From: Nostoc sp. B(2019)
GTDB taxonomy: Bacteria; Cyanobacteriota; Cyanobacteriia; Cyanobacteriales; Nostocaceae
DNA length: 64,000 nucleotides
Assembly: GCF_010091925.1 (NCBI RefSeq)
Contig: NZ_WVID01000009.1
Span: 62,001 to 126,000 of the forward strand
Direction: 5' to 3'
The notes beneath the pieces were generated by a model. The model had not been told where the DNA came from and made no database searches. It worked only from the letters and a program-made list of their open reading frames with translations. This document shows positions 55,075 to 64,000 of the stretch, piece after piece. How positions within the stretch are numbered: the first letter of the stretch is position 1; every line of letters begins with the position of its first letter. A program made the translations under genes and the position numbers.

Positions 55075-55275
55075 GTGACTGATATCCCCTCTGGACAAAT
55101 GACTTGGCGACCACCAGGCTCCTCAGAATGTGCCTTACATTTGCGGCATAATGCTTCGGAACCTTGGCGATCGTATAAAGATTTTCCCCAATATGTTGTA
55201 CCTGATCCGCCCGGTTTTTCTGAAGGATACGCAACATTTTTAGCACTCCTCAAACAAAACTGGCAGTCTTTATAA
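55075..55275 (+). CDS. Small conserved-looking protein downstream of cpeZ
   Basis: A 66-aa protein rich in aromatic and proline residues (GQMTWRPPGSSE, WRSYKDFPQYVVPDPPGFSEGY). AGGAGA lies about six bases before the GTG start. It has no signal or membrane segment. Overlapping minus-strand frames lack such features. It is 170 bases downstream of cpeZ on the same strand and may be expressed with it. The function is unknown. Confidence 0.6.
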   Translation: MTDIPSGQMTWRPPGSSECALHLRHNASEPWRSYKDFPQYVVPDPPGFSEGYATFLALLKQNWQSL

Positions 55276-55295
55276 AATCACTACAGAACAACTGG

Positions 55296-56144
55296 TCAAC
55301 TACTCAAACTTTCACGGGTTGTTCTGCGGGTGTAGGCGTTCCAGACATCGAGTTCTGAAGGTGGAAGGCTGTGAAGCATAGCTTTAGCGGCGTTCGTGAG
55401 TCCTTGCACAAGAGTAAAATCTGCTCCAGCGATACTCTGAAGATGCTCCATCGCTGCATCACTCAAGTCAGCTGCTCGCAGATCCGTACCCCGCAAGTCA
55501 GATCCATTCAATCGAGCATTCCGTAAGCAAGCACCTGTCAAATAGGCTTTACTCAAATCAGCACCGCTCAAAGCCGCACCTTGTAAATTAGCTCCTGTCA
55601 AGTCAGCACCACTCAGGTAGGCTCCACGCAGATTAGCACCTTGCAGATCCGCATCCCGTAAAGAAGCTGTATTGAGAAAAGCACCATTCAAATTAGCACC
55701 AGGCCCCACTGCTCCAGAAGCTTTGTAGTTAAAGTCTTGGGGCCATTTCGTTTGTGTATCATAACGTGCTACTTGCAATTTGGCTGCCTCTAAATTTGCG
55801 CCACTGAGATTTGCTTGCTCAAGGTCAGCACGGTTTAAATAAGCTCCCTGCAAATTAGCTCCACTTAGATCGGCTCCCCGTAGATTAGCTCCTCGCAGAT
55901 CGGCCCCACTCAGATTTGCATCAGTTAATACCGCTTCGCTAAGGTCGGCTCCTAGTAGCTTGGCTTTACTTAGGTTAGCTTGTCGTAAATCGGCTTTTCT
56001 CAAATTGAATTGATATAAATCTACTTTTTCCAGAGCAAGTCCAGCTTTTAGGGCTGATAAGATTTCTGGAGTTGGACTGGGGCGATCGGCTAATCTATTG
56101 CCGTAGGCATCGCTAGTAATAAGTTGAATTTCACTATTTATCAT
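55296..56144 (-). CDS. Pentapeptide-repeat protein
   Basis: A 282-aa protein made largely of A(D/N)Lxx pentapeptide repeats (about residues 47-130 and 155-235), which fold into a right-handed quadrilateral beta-helix. The segment between holds a non-repeat stretch (YDTQTKWPQDFNYKASG). Such proteins are common in cyanobacteria; functions are mostly unknown, some protect gyrase or affect membrane processes. No signal peptide is seen. Confidence 0.92.
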   Translation of the reverse strand: MINSEIQLITSDAYGNRLADRPSPTPEILSALKAGLALEKVDLYQFNLRKADLRQANLSKAKLLGADLSEAVLTDANLSGADLRGANLRGADLSGANLQGAYLNRADLEQANLSGANLEAAKLQVARYDTQTKWPQDFNYKASGAVGPGANLNGAFLNTASLRDADLQGANLRGAYLSGADLTGANLQGAALSGADLSKAYLTGACLRNARLNGSDLRGTDLRAADLSDAAMEHLQSIAGADFTLVQGLTNAAKAMLHSLPPSELDVWNAYTRRTTRESLSS

Positions 56145-56309
56145 CTGATTAAAAGAAGACTTTTGGAGTATTCTACACTTTAGAGCGAAAGATGAAATTT
56201 AATCGCAATTAAAGCAGCGCTACTCCTACTAAAAGTTAAGAGTTAGGAGTTGTAAGTTAAACTCCTGACTCAAAAATCCTAACTTTTAAAAAATGAGGTT
56301 TAAGAAAAG

Positions 56310-56891
56310 ATGTATTTAATACCACCCTTAACCATGCTTGACTTCTTTCGTAAAAGTGAAGGGACATGGTTTACAGAACGCTCTGTTCATCACTTTGACT
56401 CTGCGGCGGATGAGTCGGGGGAGTCGAATTTGACAATTACAGTTCTAGAAAAGGATGATCCAAGAGTTCAGGAAGTCTGTACAGCGCAAGGGATAGACCC
56501 TGCTCAAGCAACGGGAGGTGCTAGCTTTTCATGGCAGGCTAACCTAGATGTGAGGCTGTTGAATACTGATAATGCTGCCATTTTGGTTGATGTTCCTGAC
56601 GACAAAACAAATCGTTCTGGAAAACTAATTCGCAATCAAGGCTATGTTGAGAGCATTCCAGTTGTGAGTCGGTATCGATTTGCTGATGATGGAGTGTTGA
56701 CTATTGATACTGACTATGAAAATAACCAAGGTCAAGAGCGTTGTTGGTTTGTTACGGATGATTTTCGCGTCAGGGTCAGTACCGTGCGGATGATGAACGG
56801 AGTCAACTTGATGACTTATTGCTCTGAGCGCCGCTGTGTTTCCCAAGAAGTGCTAGAGCAAATGATCAGCCGGAATCATGCGAGACATTAG
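56310..56891 (+). CDS. cpeU: S/U-type phycobilin lyase (CpcS/CpeU family)
   Basis: A 193-aa lipocalin-like lyase. The MLDFFRKSEGTWFTERSVHHF start and the SGKLIRNQGYVESIPVVSRYRFADDGVLTIDTDYE segment match the CpcS/CpcU/CpeS/CpeU family. Its neighbours (pebA, pebB downstream; cpeS/T upstream) favour CpeU, but a phycocyanin-directed CpcS role cannot be excluded. An in-frame ATG at 56334 may be the true start. Confidence 0.8.
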   Translation: MYLIPPLTMLDFFRKSEGTWFTERSVHHFDSAADESGESNLTITVLEKDDPRVQEVCTAQGIDPAQATGGASFSWQANLDVRLLNTDNAAILVDVPDDKTNRSGKLIRNQGYVESIPVVSRYRFADDGVLTIDTDYENNQGQERCWFVTDDFRVRVSTVRMMNGVNLMTYCSERRCVSQEVLEQMISRNHARH

Positions 56892-57211
56892 TGGGAGGCA
56901 GGGGACAGAGGGGCAGGAGGAGAATAAATACTGACTCTTGAACGCCAGTTCACTCAACGGGGGGAACCCCCCGAAGTTTGGATGCCTTCTCTACGAGAGG
57001 CTTCGCCAACGGCGGGCTGCGCCAACGGATAGCGCAGCGTTAGCGACGTAGGAGCGTCGGAAGCCTCCGCTCCAACTTCTCTTCGCAGGTGACTGGCTCC
57101 TCTTGACCCTTGACAAATGACCATTACGGAATGTTGCTTTGTTTCTAAGAAATGAGACTTGCATAATACACATCCCTTATTTTCTATCGAAGGGTTAACA
57201 AGTCATGCTCC
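56892..57211. other. Repeat-rich gap before pebA
   Basis: About 320 bases, largely occupied (56955-57110) by GC-rich dispersed repeats, including GGGGGGAACCCCCC, CTCTACGAGAGGCTTCGCC and CGTTAGCGACGTAGGAGCG blocks. The pebA promoter should be at its right end. Confidence 0.6.
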
Positions 57212-57946
57212 ATGTATAAACCTTTCCTAGAATTTTTGGAAAAAGAGCTATTTGGGCGGTTTGATTTACAAAGTAGGGCAATTGAGCCTGGTTTGGAATT
57301 CAAAGTTAGCGATCGCGGCAGAAATCCCGCAACTATTCGCAGTTGGTGTTATCAATGCCCAGAGTTGCGGAAAATTCGCTATACATACATTGATGCAGGG
57401 GAAAGTGCCCAAATTTTTAATAGCGTAATTTATCCCAGCCATCACTACGATTTACCGCTGTTAGGAATTGATTTTTTATCTTTTGGTAAAGTTAAAAATC
57501 TGATTGTGCTTGATTTTCAGCCTTTATTTCAGGATGAAGATTATCAAAAAAAATACATAGTCCCACTGAAATCTCTGCATGATAAATACCCAGATCTGGC
57601 ACAAAACTTAGAAATGAAGTTTTATGATGCCAATCAGTATTTTTCTAAGTATTTACTGTTTGCCAAAACAGACCCTCAAACAGTCGCGACGCGAGTCTTT
57701 GCAGCTTTTCAGGATTATTTAAATTTGTACTGGCAAATGCTAGCAGATGCAGAACCTCTGCAAGATCCAGAAGATATCCAGCGGATTATCAAAGCTCAAA
57801 AAGACTATGACCAATATAGTGCAGACCGTGATCCGGCATCTGGTCTATTTAGCAGTTACTTTGGTCAGGAATGGGCAGAGCGATTCCTGCATGAATTTTT
57901 ATTTGAAGACGCTGTTCCCCTAGCAGTTGGTACGAGCAAAAGATGA
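57212..57946 (+). CDS. pebA: 15,16-dihydrobiliverdin:ferredoxin oxidoreductase
   Basis: A 244-aa ferredoxin-dependent bilin reductase. It reduces biliverdin IXa to 15,16-dihydrobiliverdin, the first step to phycoerythrobilin. The start MYKPFLEFLEKELFGRFDLQ, the YPSHHYDLPLLGIDFLSFGK segment with the catalytic Asp, and the DRDPASGLFSSYFGQEWAERFL tail are typical of PebA. It is 102 bases upstream of pebB, forming the usual pebAB order. Electrons come from ferredoxin. Confidence 0.94.
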   Translation: MYKPFLEFLEKELFGRFDLQSRAIEPGLEFKVSDRGRNPATIRSWCYQCPELRKIRYTYIDAGESAQIFNSVIYPSHHYDLPLLGIDFLSFGKVKNLIVLDFQPLFQDEDYQKKYIVPLKSLHDKYPDLAQNLEMKFYDANQYFSKYLLFAKTDPQTVATRVFAAFQDYLNLYWQMLADAEPLQDPEDIQRIIKAQKDYDQYSADRDPASGLFSSYFGQEWAERFLHEFLFEDAVPLAVGTSKR

Positions 57947-58048
57947 CCGCAGAGGTTGAGGAGTGGAGGAGTGGAGGGGTAGGGGAGCAGAGGAGAAAGA
58001 AGAAAATATTTTTGTGCCTGTTTCAAACTTTACACTTCATACTTCAAG

Positions 58049-58795
58049 ATGACACTTTATCAGCCATTTCTCGACTATGCAATTTCCTATATGCGATCGC
58101 GCCTGGATTTGCAACCCTATCCCATCCCCACTGGATTTGAGTCCAAGAGCGCTACTGTAGGCAAGGGAAAGAATCAGGAAGAAGTTGTCACCACTAGTTA
58201 CGCCTTTCAAACCGCAAAATTGCGGCAAATTCGAGCAGCTCACGTACAGGGTGGCAATTCGTTACAAGTGCTCAATTTTGTAATTTTTCCACGTCTCAAC
58301 TACGACCTACCCTTTTTCGGTGCGGATTTGGTGACATTGCCAGGAGGACACCTAATCGCCCTAGATATGCAGCCCCTATTTCGGGATGATCCAGCATATC
58401 AAGCAAAATATACCGAACCAATCTTGGCAATTTTTCACACCCATCAGCTGCATCTGACTTGGGGAGGAGATTTTCCCGAAGAAGCACGACCCTTTTTCTC
58501 TCCCGCTTTCCTTTGGACTCGCCCCCAAGAAACTGCTGTAGTAGAAACTCACGTATTCGCCGCTTTCCAAGACTATCTAAAAGCTTACCTAGATTTCGTG
58601 GAGCAAGCAGAACCTATAACTGATGCTCAAAATTTAGCGACCATTGAGCAAGCGCAACTGCGATACCTACGATATCGGTCTGAAAAAGACCCCGCACGAG
58701 GTATGTTCAAGCGCTTCTATGGGGCTGAATGGACGGAGGAGTATATTCACGGGTTCTTATTTGACTTAGAGAGAAAATTGACAGCCGTCCAGTGA
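58049..58795 (+). CDS. pebB: Phycoerythrobilin:ferredoxin oxidoreductase
   Basis: A 248-aa bilin reductase that converts 15,16-dihydrobiliverdin to phycoerythrobilin, completing the pathway begun by PebA. The N-terminus [29 protein letters not shown], the [28 protein letters not shown] core with the catalytic Asp and the [22 protein letters not shown] tail are characteristic. PebA passes its product to PebB by channelling. Confidence 0.94.
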   Translation: MTLYQPFLDYAISYMRSRLDLQPYPIPTGFESKSATVGKGKNQEEVVTTSYAFQTAKLRQIRAAHVQGGNSLQVLNFVIFPRLNYDLPFFGADLVTLPGGHLIALDMQPLFRDDPAYQAKYTEPILAIFHTHQLHLTWGGDFPEEARPFFSPAFLWTRPQETAVVETHVFAAFQDYLKAYLDFVEQAEPITDAQNLATIEQAQLRYLRYRSEKDPARGMFKRFYGAEWTEEYIHGFLFDLERKLTAVQ

Positions 58796-59274
58796 GCAGG
58801 AGATAGGAAATTAGGAGTCATTAATTATTCTCTTCCCCATTTCCCGTTCCCCATTCCCCAGTCCCAATTCCCGCCTTCTACCTTTGGTTTGATTTTATTG
58901 GTTAATCCTGGTACTTAAGTGTAATTTTAGACACCAGGCTCTCATAACCACAGACAAAAGTATTAAGTTTAGTAAAGGAAATTAAAAAACATCACAATAA
59001 TTTGTAATAAACAATGACACGGCAGCATTGTATAAAGATTACTTGGAAGGAAAAAACGACATCTTAATCAGGTTTTCCAGTCGCTCATATAAATTTGAAG
59101 TTTTGTAAAAAAAAATTTAATAAGAAACGCTGGAAACCTTAAACTTATACCTTGGATGTCTGTTGTTGGTCTTTTCCAAGTGGCTCAGACAGTCTGACAT
59201 CAAAACTTACTCAACTGAAGCCTTCAGTTTTGAACAAAACAGTTGTTAACTAAGCAAATTAGGAGATTTAAGCA
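58796..59274. promoter_or_regulatory. Leader/promoter region of the cpc operon
   Basis: About 480 AT-rich bases ahead of cpcB. A TATAAAG at 59031 could be a -10 element, implying a leader of about 240 bases, but its -35 partner is not convincing. Hairpins around 59200 and AGGAG at 59262 lead into the cpcB start. Confidence 0.4.
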
Positions 59275-59793
59275 ATGTTAGATGCATTTGCAAAAGTAGT
59301 TTCCCAAGCTGATGCACGTGGTGAATACCTCAGCGCCGCTCAGTTGGATGCTCTGACCGCCATTGTTCGTGATGGCAACAAGCGTGCGGATACCGTCAAC
59401 CGGATTACCAGCAACTCCTCTGCAATTGTTGCAAATGCGGCTCGCGCTCTGTTTGCTGAACAACCCCAGTTGATTGCTCCTGGTGGTAATGCTTACACCA
59501 ACCGCCGGATGGCAGCTTGCTTGCGGGATATGGAAATCATCCTACGCTATGTTACATACGCAATCTTCGCGGGTGATGCAAGTGTATTGGATGATCGTTG
59601 TCTGAACGGTTTGCGCGAAACCTACTTGGCTCTAGGAACTCCTGGCGCTTCTGTAGCAGTTGGCGTGCAAAAGATGAAAGAAGCTGCCCTAGCTATTGCT
59701 GGTGATCCAAACGGTATCACCAGAGGCGATTGCAGTGCTCTAATGTCTGAAGTTGCTGGTTACTTTGACCGCGCAGCATCAGCAGTAGGCTAA
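59275..59793 (+). CDS. cpcB: C-phycocyanin beta subunit
   Basis: A 172-aa phycobiliprotein. Bilin-attachment cysteines are at residues 82 (AACLRDM) and 153 (RGDCS), and the methylated Asn72 site is in GGNAYTN. It pairs with CpcA to form phycocyanin hexamers in the rods. A classic AGGAG precedes the ATG. It heads the operon cpcB-cpcA-cpcC-cpcC-cpcD-cpcE. Phycoerythrocyanin beta (PecB) is excluded by the sequence at these sites. Confidence 0.97.
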   Translation: MLDAFAKVVSQADARGEYLSAAQLDALTAIVRDGNKRADTVNRITSNSSAIVANAARALFAEQPQLIAPGGNAYTNRRMAACLRDMEIILRYVTYAIFAGDASVLDDRCLNGLRETYLALGTPGASVAVGVQKMKEAALAIAGDPNGITRGDCSALMSEVAGYFDRAASAVG

Positions 59794-59883
59794 ACCCAAT
59801 TGCCGCTATTAGCTATTAACTGACAATTGTCAGTTGGACAAAACAAATTTCAACAAGATTGTAAAAAGGGAGATACCAAACCC

Positions 59884-60372
59884 ATGAAAACACCTCTTAC
59901 CGAAGCAGTTGCAGCCGCAGATTCTCAAGGTCGCTTTCTATCCAGCACAGAACTTCAAGTTGCTTTTGGTCGTTTCCGCCAAGCTCCAGCTAGCATGGAA
60001 GCAGCAAAAAGCTTGACCGCCAACGCTCAACGTTTGGCTGAAGGCGCAGCTCAAGCGGTATACAACAAATTCCCTTACACCACCCAACAGCAAGGCCCTA
60101 ACTTCGCTTCTACCAACACTGGTAAAGCTAAGTGCGTGCGTGACATCGGCTATTACCTGCGGATCGTTACCTATTCCTTAGTTGTAGGCGGCACAGGCCC
60201 ATTGGATGATTTCTTGGTTTCCGGCTTAGCTGAAATCAACCGCACCTTTGACCTGTCTCCTAGCTGGTACGTTGAAGCCCTGAAGTACATCAAGGCTAAC
60301 CACGGTCTAAGTGGCGATCCAGCAGTAGAAGCCAATTCTTACATCGACTACGCAATTAACGCTCTAAGCTAG
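59884..60372 (+). CDS. cpcA: C-phycocyanin alpha subunit
   Basis: A 162-aa phycobiliprotein with the attachment Cys84 ([14 protein letters not shown]). The ATG at 59884 is confirmed by GGGAG about nine bases upstream, rejecting the longer frame. The bilin on Cys84 is attached by CpcE/CpcF; cpcE is in this operon. A strong hairpin follows the gene. Confidence 0.97.
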   Translation: MKTPLTEAVAAADSQGRFLSSTELQVAFGRFRQAPASMEAAKSLTANAQRLAEGAAQAVYNKFPYTTQQQGPNFASTNTGKAKCVRDIGYYLRIVTYSLVVGGTGPLDDFLVSGLAEINRTFDLSPSWYVEALKYIKANHGLSGDPAVEANSYIDYAINALS

Positions 60373-60384
60373 AGAGTGTACTTA

Positions 60385-60450
60385 GCCCGGAAAGGGAAAC
60401 AAGCTCTGTTAGCAATTAGCTAGGAGTTGGTTTGCCTTTCTGGGCAGTTT
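60385..60450 (+). terminator. Attenuator/terminator hairpin after cpcA
   Basis: GCCCGGAAAGG at 60385 pairs with CCTTTCTGGGC at 60435-60445, followed by AGTTTTATTTT. Such partial terminators after cpcBA reduce linker gene transcription relative to the subunits. Confidence 0.75.
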
Positions 60451-60538
60451 TATTTTCAAAAGAAAGACTGTTAAAAGACTAGAAAAAAATTTTCTAAAAA
60501 GTTTTCGGTTTTGCAGTTAAAACTGGGGAGGTTTTAAG

Positions 60539-61351
60539 ATGGCAGCTTTGGCACAAGCAGCAAGATTAGGGATTGGGCCCTATGAAAACTCAGTACTAGC
60601 AGAACTACGTCCTGATAGAACAGAAGCGGATGTGGAAGTAATCATCCGGGCAGCTTACCGTCAGGTTTTGGGTAATGCATACTTGCTGGAAGGAGAACGA
60701 CTTGTCAGTGCTGAATCACTGTTGCACCAAGGTTTGATCTCAGTTCGGGGTTTTGTACGGGCGATCGCTCAATCGGAACTCTATCGGGAGAAGTTTTTTC
60801 ACTCCAACTCCCAAATTCGGTTCATTGAGCTAAATTATAAGCATTTATTGGGTCGCGCACCCAACGATGAGTCAGAAATTACTTACCACGTTGAGATTTA
60901 CAACTCACAAGGGTATGAAGCAGAGATAGACTCTTATATTGACTCACCAGAATATCAAGAGAGCTTTGGCGAAAATATTGTGCCCTACTATCGTGGTTTT
61001 AAAAGCCAAGTAGGACAGAAAAACGTTGGTTATAGCCGAATGTTCCAACTGTATAGGGGTTATGCCAGTAGCGATCGCGCTCCAGGGCAAAAACAAGGAC
61101 GCTTAACCTGGGAAGTGGCTAAGAATCTTGCTTCACCAATCTACCCAGTCTCTACAGGAGCATTAACGGGTACATCTACAGGTAATCGTGGAGAAACATA
61201 CCGGATTAGGGTACTACAAGCGGCTTCCCCAAACTCAGCAGTAGTACGGCGGAGTACCTCAGAATTAGTCGTGCCTTACGAGCAACTTTCTAGTAAGTTG
61301 CAACAACTGAATCGTAAGGGTAGTAAAGTGATTAGCATCACACCCGTATAA
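60539..61351 (+). CDS. cpcC: Phycocyanin rod linker CpcC (first copy)
   Basis: A 270-aa rod linker. The N-terminal phycobilisome linker domain (about residues 15-185) shows [39 protein letters not shown] and [17 protein letters not shown]-terminal CpcD-like domain (about 215-270, [36 protein letters not shown]) follows. It joins one phycocyanin hexamer to the next in the rod. Two tandem cpcC genes occur here. Confidence 0.94.
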   Translation: MAALAQAARLGIGPYENSVLAELRPDRTEADVEVIIRAAYRQVLGNAYLLEGERLVSAESLLHQGLISVRGFVRAIAQSELYREKFFHSNSQIRFIELNYKHLLGRAPNDESEITYHVEIYNSQGYEAEIDSYIDSPEYQESFGENIVPYYRGFKSQVGQKNVGYSRMFQLYRGYASSDRAPGQKQGRLTWEVAKNLASPIYPVSTGALTGTSTGNRGETYRIRVLQAASPNSAVVRRSTSELVVPYEQLSSKLQQLNRKGSKVISITPV

Positions 61352-61499
61352 ATGGGGACTGGGGGCTGGAGACTGGAAAATCAAAGGACAAAGGAGAAGG
61401 GACAGGGAAAAGATTTTTCCCATTTTCTAGTACCCAATCCCCGATACCCAATCCCTGTCACCAGTCACCAAATACTAAGTTACAAAAGGAGAATTACCA

Positions 61500-62372
61500 A
61501 TGGCTATTACAACAGCCGCGTCCCGTCTGGGAACAGAAGCTTTTAGTGATATGGCTCCTGTAGAATTGCGATTGAATGCAACTAAAGAAGAGATAGAGAC
61601 AGTAATTTCTGCCGTCTATCGTCAGTTGTTGGGCAACGACTATTTAATGAAATCTGAGCGGCTCACAAGTGCTGAATCTCTGCTGCGTGATGGTAAGACT
61701 ACAGTACAAGAGTTTGTCCGTCAAGTAGCTAAATCAGAACTGTACAAATCTAAGTTTTTCTACAACAGTTTCCAAACTCGCGTAATAGAGCTGAATTATA
61801 AACATTTGTTAGGTCGCGCTCCTTATGATGAGTCTGAGGTGATCTATCACTTGGACTTATACCAAAACAAAGGGTACGAAGCCGACATTGATTCCTATAT
61901 TGATTCGCCAGAGTATCAGGCTAGTTTTGGTGAAAATATTGTGCCCTACTATCGCGGCTTTCAAACCCAACAAGGGCAGAAAACTGTGGGATTTAGCCGG
62001 ATATTTCAACTTTATCGCGGCTATGCTAGTAGCGATCGCGCCCAACTCAAAGGCAATTCCTCCCGTCTTGCTGGCGAATTAGGTCGCAATAGTTCTTCCT
62101 CCGTTGTTCCTCCCTCTGGTAGTGGTAGCTCAGGCTTTGCCTACGTTGCTCCCGGAAAAGGCGTTACTCCCAACAGCACTTTCGGTGGTGCAGGAACTTT
62201 TGGTAAAGAAGGCAGAATGTACCGCGTTGAAGTTGCAGGCGTTTTTGGAGCAGGTTATCCTAGCATCCGCCGTGTCAACCAAGCTGTAATCATACCTTAT
62301 GAAGAACTATCTGGTTACTACCAGAGAGTGCTTAAGCAAGGTGGTAAAATCGCTAGTGTGAAGCCACTTTAG
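61500..62372 (+). CDS. cpcC: Phycocyanin rod linker CpcC (second copy)
   Basis: A 290-aa rod linker with the same two-domain plan as the preceding gene: linker domain about residues 20-190 and CpcD-like domain about 235-290 ([38 protein letters not shown]). A Ser/Gly-rich spacer separates them. The two genes are a tandem duplication with divergence, probably serving successive rod positions. Confidence 0.94.
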   Translation: MAITTAASRLGTEAFSDMAPVELRLNATKEEIETVISAVYRQLLGNDYLMKSERLTSAESLLRDGKTTVQEFVRQVAKSELYKSKFFYNSFQTRVIELNYKHLLGRAPYDESEVIYHLDLYQNKGYEADIDSYIDSPEYQASFGENIVPYYRGFQTQQGQKTVGFSRIFQLYRGYASSDRAQLKGNSSRLAGELGRNSSSSVVPPSGSGSSGFAYVAPGKGVTPNSTFGGAGTFGKEGRMYRVEVAGVFGAGYPSIRRVNQAVIIPYEELSGYYQRVLKQGGKIASVKPL

Positions 62373-62441
62373 ATATCATTGGTCATTAGTCATTCGTTTT
62401 AGACAAAGGACTAATGACAATACTGAATTTGGAATTAATTT

Positions 62442-62699
62442 ATGCTTGGACAAATTATCGGTGGTAGAACTGGTAGCCGCTACTTTCGTTATGAAGTAGT
62501 CGGTCTACGCCAAAGCGAAGAAACGGACAAAGTAGACTATCCCATTCGTTCTAGTGCAACTGTGTTTATCACAGTACCAGAGCACAGGATGAATCAAGAA
62601 ATGCAACGGATTGTTCGTTTGGGCGGCAAAATAGTCAACATTCAGCCATTGAATGCTGATAGTCAAACAGATAACACACAAAACGCTCCTTCTGAATGA
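62442..62699 (+). CDS. cpcD: Rod-capping linker CpcD
   Basis: An 85-aa protein corresponding to the CpcD domain alone (FRYEVVGLRQSEETDK, then VFITVPEHRMNQEMQRIVRLGGKIVNIQPL). It caps the distal end of phycocyanin rods and limits their length. Its last four bases overlap cpcE (ATGA). Confidence 0.94.
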   Translation: MLGQIIGGRTGSRYFRYEVVGLRQSEETDKVDYPIRSSATVFITVPEHRMNQEMQRIVRLGGKIVNIQPLNADSQTDNTQNAPSE

Positions 62700-63538
62700 A
62701 TTCCAGTTCCCAGAATTTTGAAGATTTATCACCGAGAGGTGACTCTGCCGATGGTGAGTCTTTGACAGTGGAGCAGGCGATCGCTAATCTGGAAAGTGCA
62801 GATTTAGGTCTGCGATTTTATGCTGCTTGGTGGTTGGGCAGGTTTCGGGTATGTGAAGCTGCTGCTGTTACAGGATTGATCAGAGCGTTAGAGGACGAAG
62901 CCGACAGGACACCGGAAGGCGGATATCCTTTACGCCGGAATGCAGCTAGAGCATTAGGAAAACTGGGCGATCGCCAAGCAGTATCACCTTTAATTGCGTG
63001 TTTAGACTGCTCAGATTTTTATGTGCGGGAAGCAGCCGCGCAGTCCTTAGAGATGCTGGGCGATCCGGTTTGTATTCCAGCCCTGATCAAGCTATTGAAA
63101 ATAGGCTTGCAGGGAGAGCAACTAATATTACAGCCTGATTTATCTCAACCTTATGACGCCATTTTAGAAGCCTTGGGAACCTTGAGAGCTAGTGAGTGCA
63201 TCCCTTTGGTTAAGCCATTTCTTGAGCATCCAGTAGAATTAGTGCAATATGCTGCGGCAAGAGCCATGTATCAATTAAGCCAAGAACCAGCTTATGGAGA
63301 ACGGCTGGTGCAGGCTTTAAATGGTGATAAATTGCAATTACGCCGAGCAGTACTGGCAGACTTGGGAGCGATTGGATACCTACCGGCAGCGGAGGCGATC
63401 GCCGAAACTCTGGCAGAAAACAGCCTGAAGCTAATTGCTCTCAAAGGATTATTAGAACATCAAGTGCATCAGACAGCAGCAAGCTCCTTATCAGAAGGTG
63501 CTATTAGAGTCATGAGTTTGATGGACTCGCTATTGTAG
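62696..63538 (+). CDS. cpcE: Phycocyanobilin lyase subunit CpcE
   Basis: A 280-aa HEAT-repeat protein. LTVEQAIANLESADLGLRFYAAWWLGRFRV, GGYPLRRNAARALGKLGDRQAV and the SDFYVREAAAQSLEMLGDP repeat are typical of CpcE. CpcE and CpcF form the lyase that attaches phycocyanobilin to Cys84 of CpcA. The gene is coupled to cpcD by overlap, but cpcF does not follow; it must be elsewhere if present. Confidence 0.94.
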   Translation: MNSSSQNFEDLSPRGDSADGESLTVEQAIANLESADLGLRFYAAWWLGRFRVCEAAAVTGLIRALEDEADRTPEGGYPLRRNAARALGKLGDRQAVSPLIACLDCSDFYVREAAAQSLEMLGDPVCIPALIKLLKIGLQGEQLILQPDLSQPYDAILEALGTLRASECIPLVKPFLEHPVELVQYAAARAMYQLSQEPAYGERLVQALNGDKLQLRRAVLADLGAIGYLPAAEAIAETLAENSLKLIALKGLLEHQVHQTAASSLSEGAIRVMSLMDSLL

Positions 63539-63690
63539 TACCAATATCCTCTTTTATAAACACTTTTTATCTTCTTGGTGGTCTGGGAAAAGGGTAAAGG
63601 GTAAGGGGTAAATTTCAGCCTTTCTTCTTTTCCCTTTCTCCTTTAACCGAAAGTATTGATTGTAGCCCCATAATTCAAGACTCTGATGGT

Positions 63691-64000
63691 CTATATTTTT
63701 TGAGCAACGTGAAAAGCTGAGAGATACGAAATCTGGATACTGTTTGTGCAGTTTCTATCTAGAACTTCCCTGAAACTTTCAAACAAAGCATCCCTATTAT
63801 GTGGGTCTAGCATCCTATAAGTTGAGAGAGTGCTCAAAAGCGTCAGATAATCATCAATACTATAGGTGACTTCACACGCCAACTGTTCGGACATTAAGCC
63901 CTTGAAGTGACCTGAGTCAATGACCTTCTGTCCAAATCCTTTGACGATCTGTTCCTGAGTTTCCTGATCTTCATAACGTGCCAGAGAAGGAGCATAGGTT
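63691..64000 (-). CDS. SAM-dependent methyltransferase, C-terminal part (cut by window end)
   Basis: The frame is open to the window edge; the ATG at 63894 is internal. It reads APSLARYEDQETQEQIVKGF, then LACEVTYSIDDYLTLLSTLSTYRMLDP and the SYLSAFHVAQKI end, matching the C-terminal region of class I SAM-dependent methyltransferases common in cyanobacteria. The SAM-binding part lies beyond the window. It is convergent with cpcE. Confidence 0.7.
   Translation of the reverse strand, partial: TYAPSLARYEDQETQEQIVKGFGQKVIDSGHFKGLMSEQLACEVTYSIDDYLTLLSTLSTYRMLDPHNRDALFESFREVLDRNCTNSIQISYLSAFHVAQKI

Noticed and set aside
54974-55253. Minus-strand frames opposite the small gene at 55075-55275
   Set aside because: The plus-strand frame has a good ribosome-binding site and aromatic/proline-rich composition; the minus-strand frames have neither.
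58796-59274. L-box or other chromatic-acclimation operator ahead of cpcB or pebA
   Set aside because: The paired TTGCACA-type motif was not found by reading; regulation type cannot be stated.

Overview
The window looks like chromosome from a filamentous, probably heterocyst-forming cyanobacterium of the Nostoc/Tolypothrix/Calothrix type. Evidence for this is the very frequent HIP1 octamer (GCGATCGC), heptanucleotide tandem repeats, small dispersed repeats placed between and inside genes, a rod phycocyanin operon, phycoerythrobilin synthesis genes, an Anabaena-type sensory rhodopsin and a very large peptidase-STAND-WD40 protein. The presence of pebA, pebB and many cpe accessory genes implies that the organism makes phycoerythrin, although cpeBA itself is not in the window.

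Layout. 1-13 kb: mostly housekeeping and metabolic genes on the minus strand (tgt, ComF-like, GNAT, VOC, miaE, modA, an ABC-2 exporter pair, an Omp85 protein) plus cobS on the plus strand. 13-20 kb: a TetR regulator, an FAD/Rieske oxidoreductase, an SMR transporter, Hsp20, a ferredoxin, a SemiSWEET, a HemD-like protein and a HAD phosphatase. 20-24 kb: an ExoD-like protein, then an unusual set made of a catalytically dead HtrA-like protein, a 14-copy 21-bp tandem repeat, an active HtrA-like protease and an overlapping LuxR-type regulator with a degenerate receiver. 24-37 kb: membrane proteins (DUF389, AI-2E family, MscS, holin-like), the sensory rhodopsin, a lipoprotein superoxide dismutase, a membrane-fusion protein and a glycosyltransferase.

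37.5-42.8 kb: a second, related 21-bp repeat array stands before a two-gene unit resembling the conflict systems described in multicellular bacteria: a small trypsin-co-occurring (Trypco1-like) protein overlapping a 1397-aa protein with a trypsin-like peptidase, STAND NTPase, membrane segment and about 14 WD40 repeats. A frameshifted HigA-type antitoxin gene lies against its tail. At 44.3-44.85 kb is a GC-rich NTF2-like gene with the hallmarks of an integron gene cassette, including an attC-like site and a stop codon inside the core site, with no integrase in view and a roughly 40-bp tandem repeat at the position where an attI would lie.

42.8-63.5 kb is a phycobilisome island. Bilin synthesis (pebA, pebB), lyases and lyase-like chaperones (CpeF-like, CpeY, CpeZ, CpeS, CpeT, CpeU, CpcE), the regulator CpeR, a tandem-domain phycoerythrin rod linker and the operon cpcB-cpcA-cpcC-cpcC-cpcD-cpcE together supply pigment, attach it and build the antenna rods. 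cpcF does not follow cpcE. The window ends inside a minus-strand methyltransferase gene.
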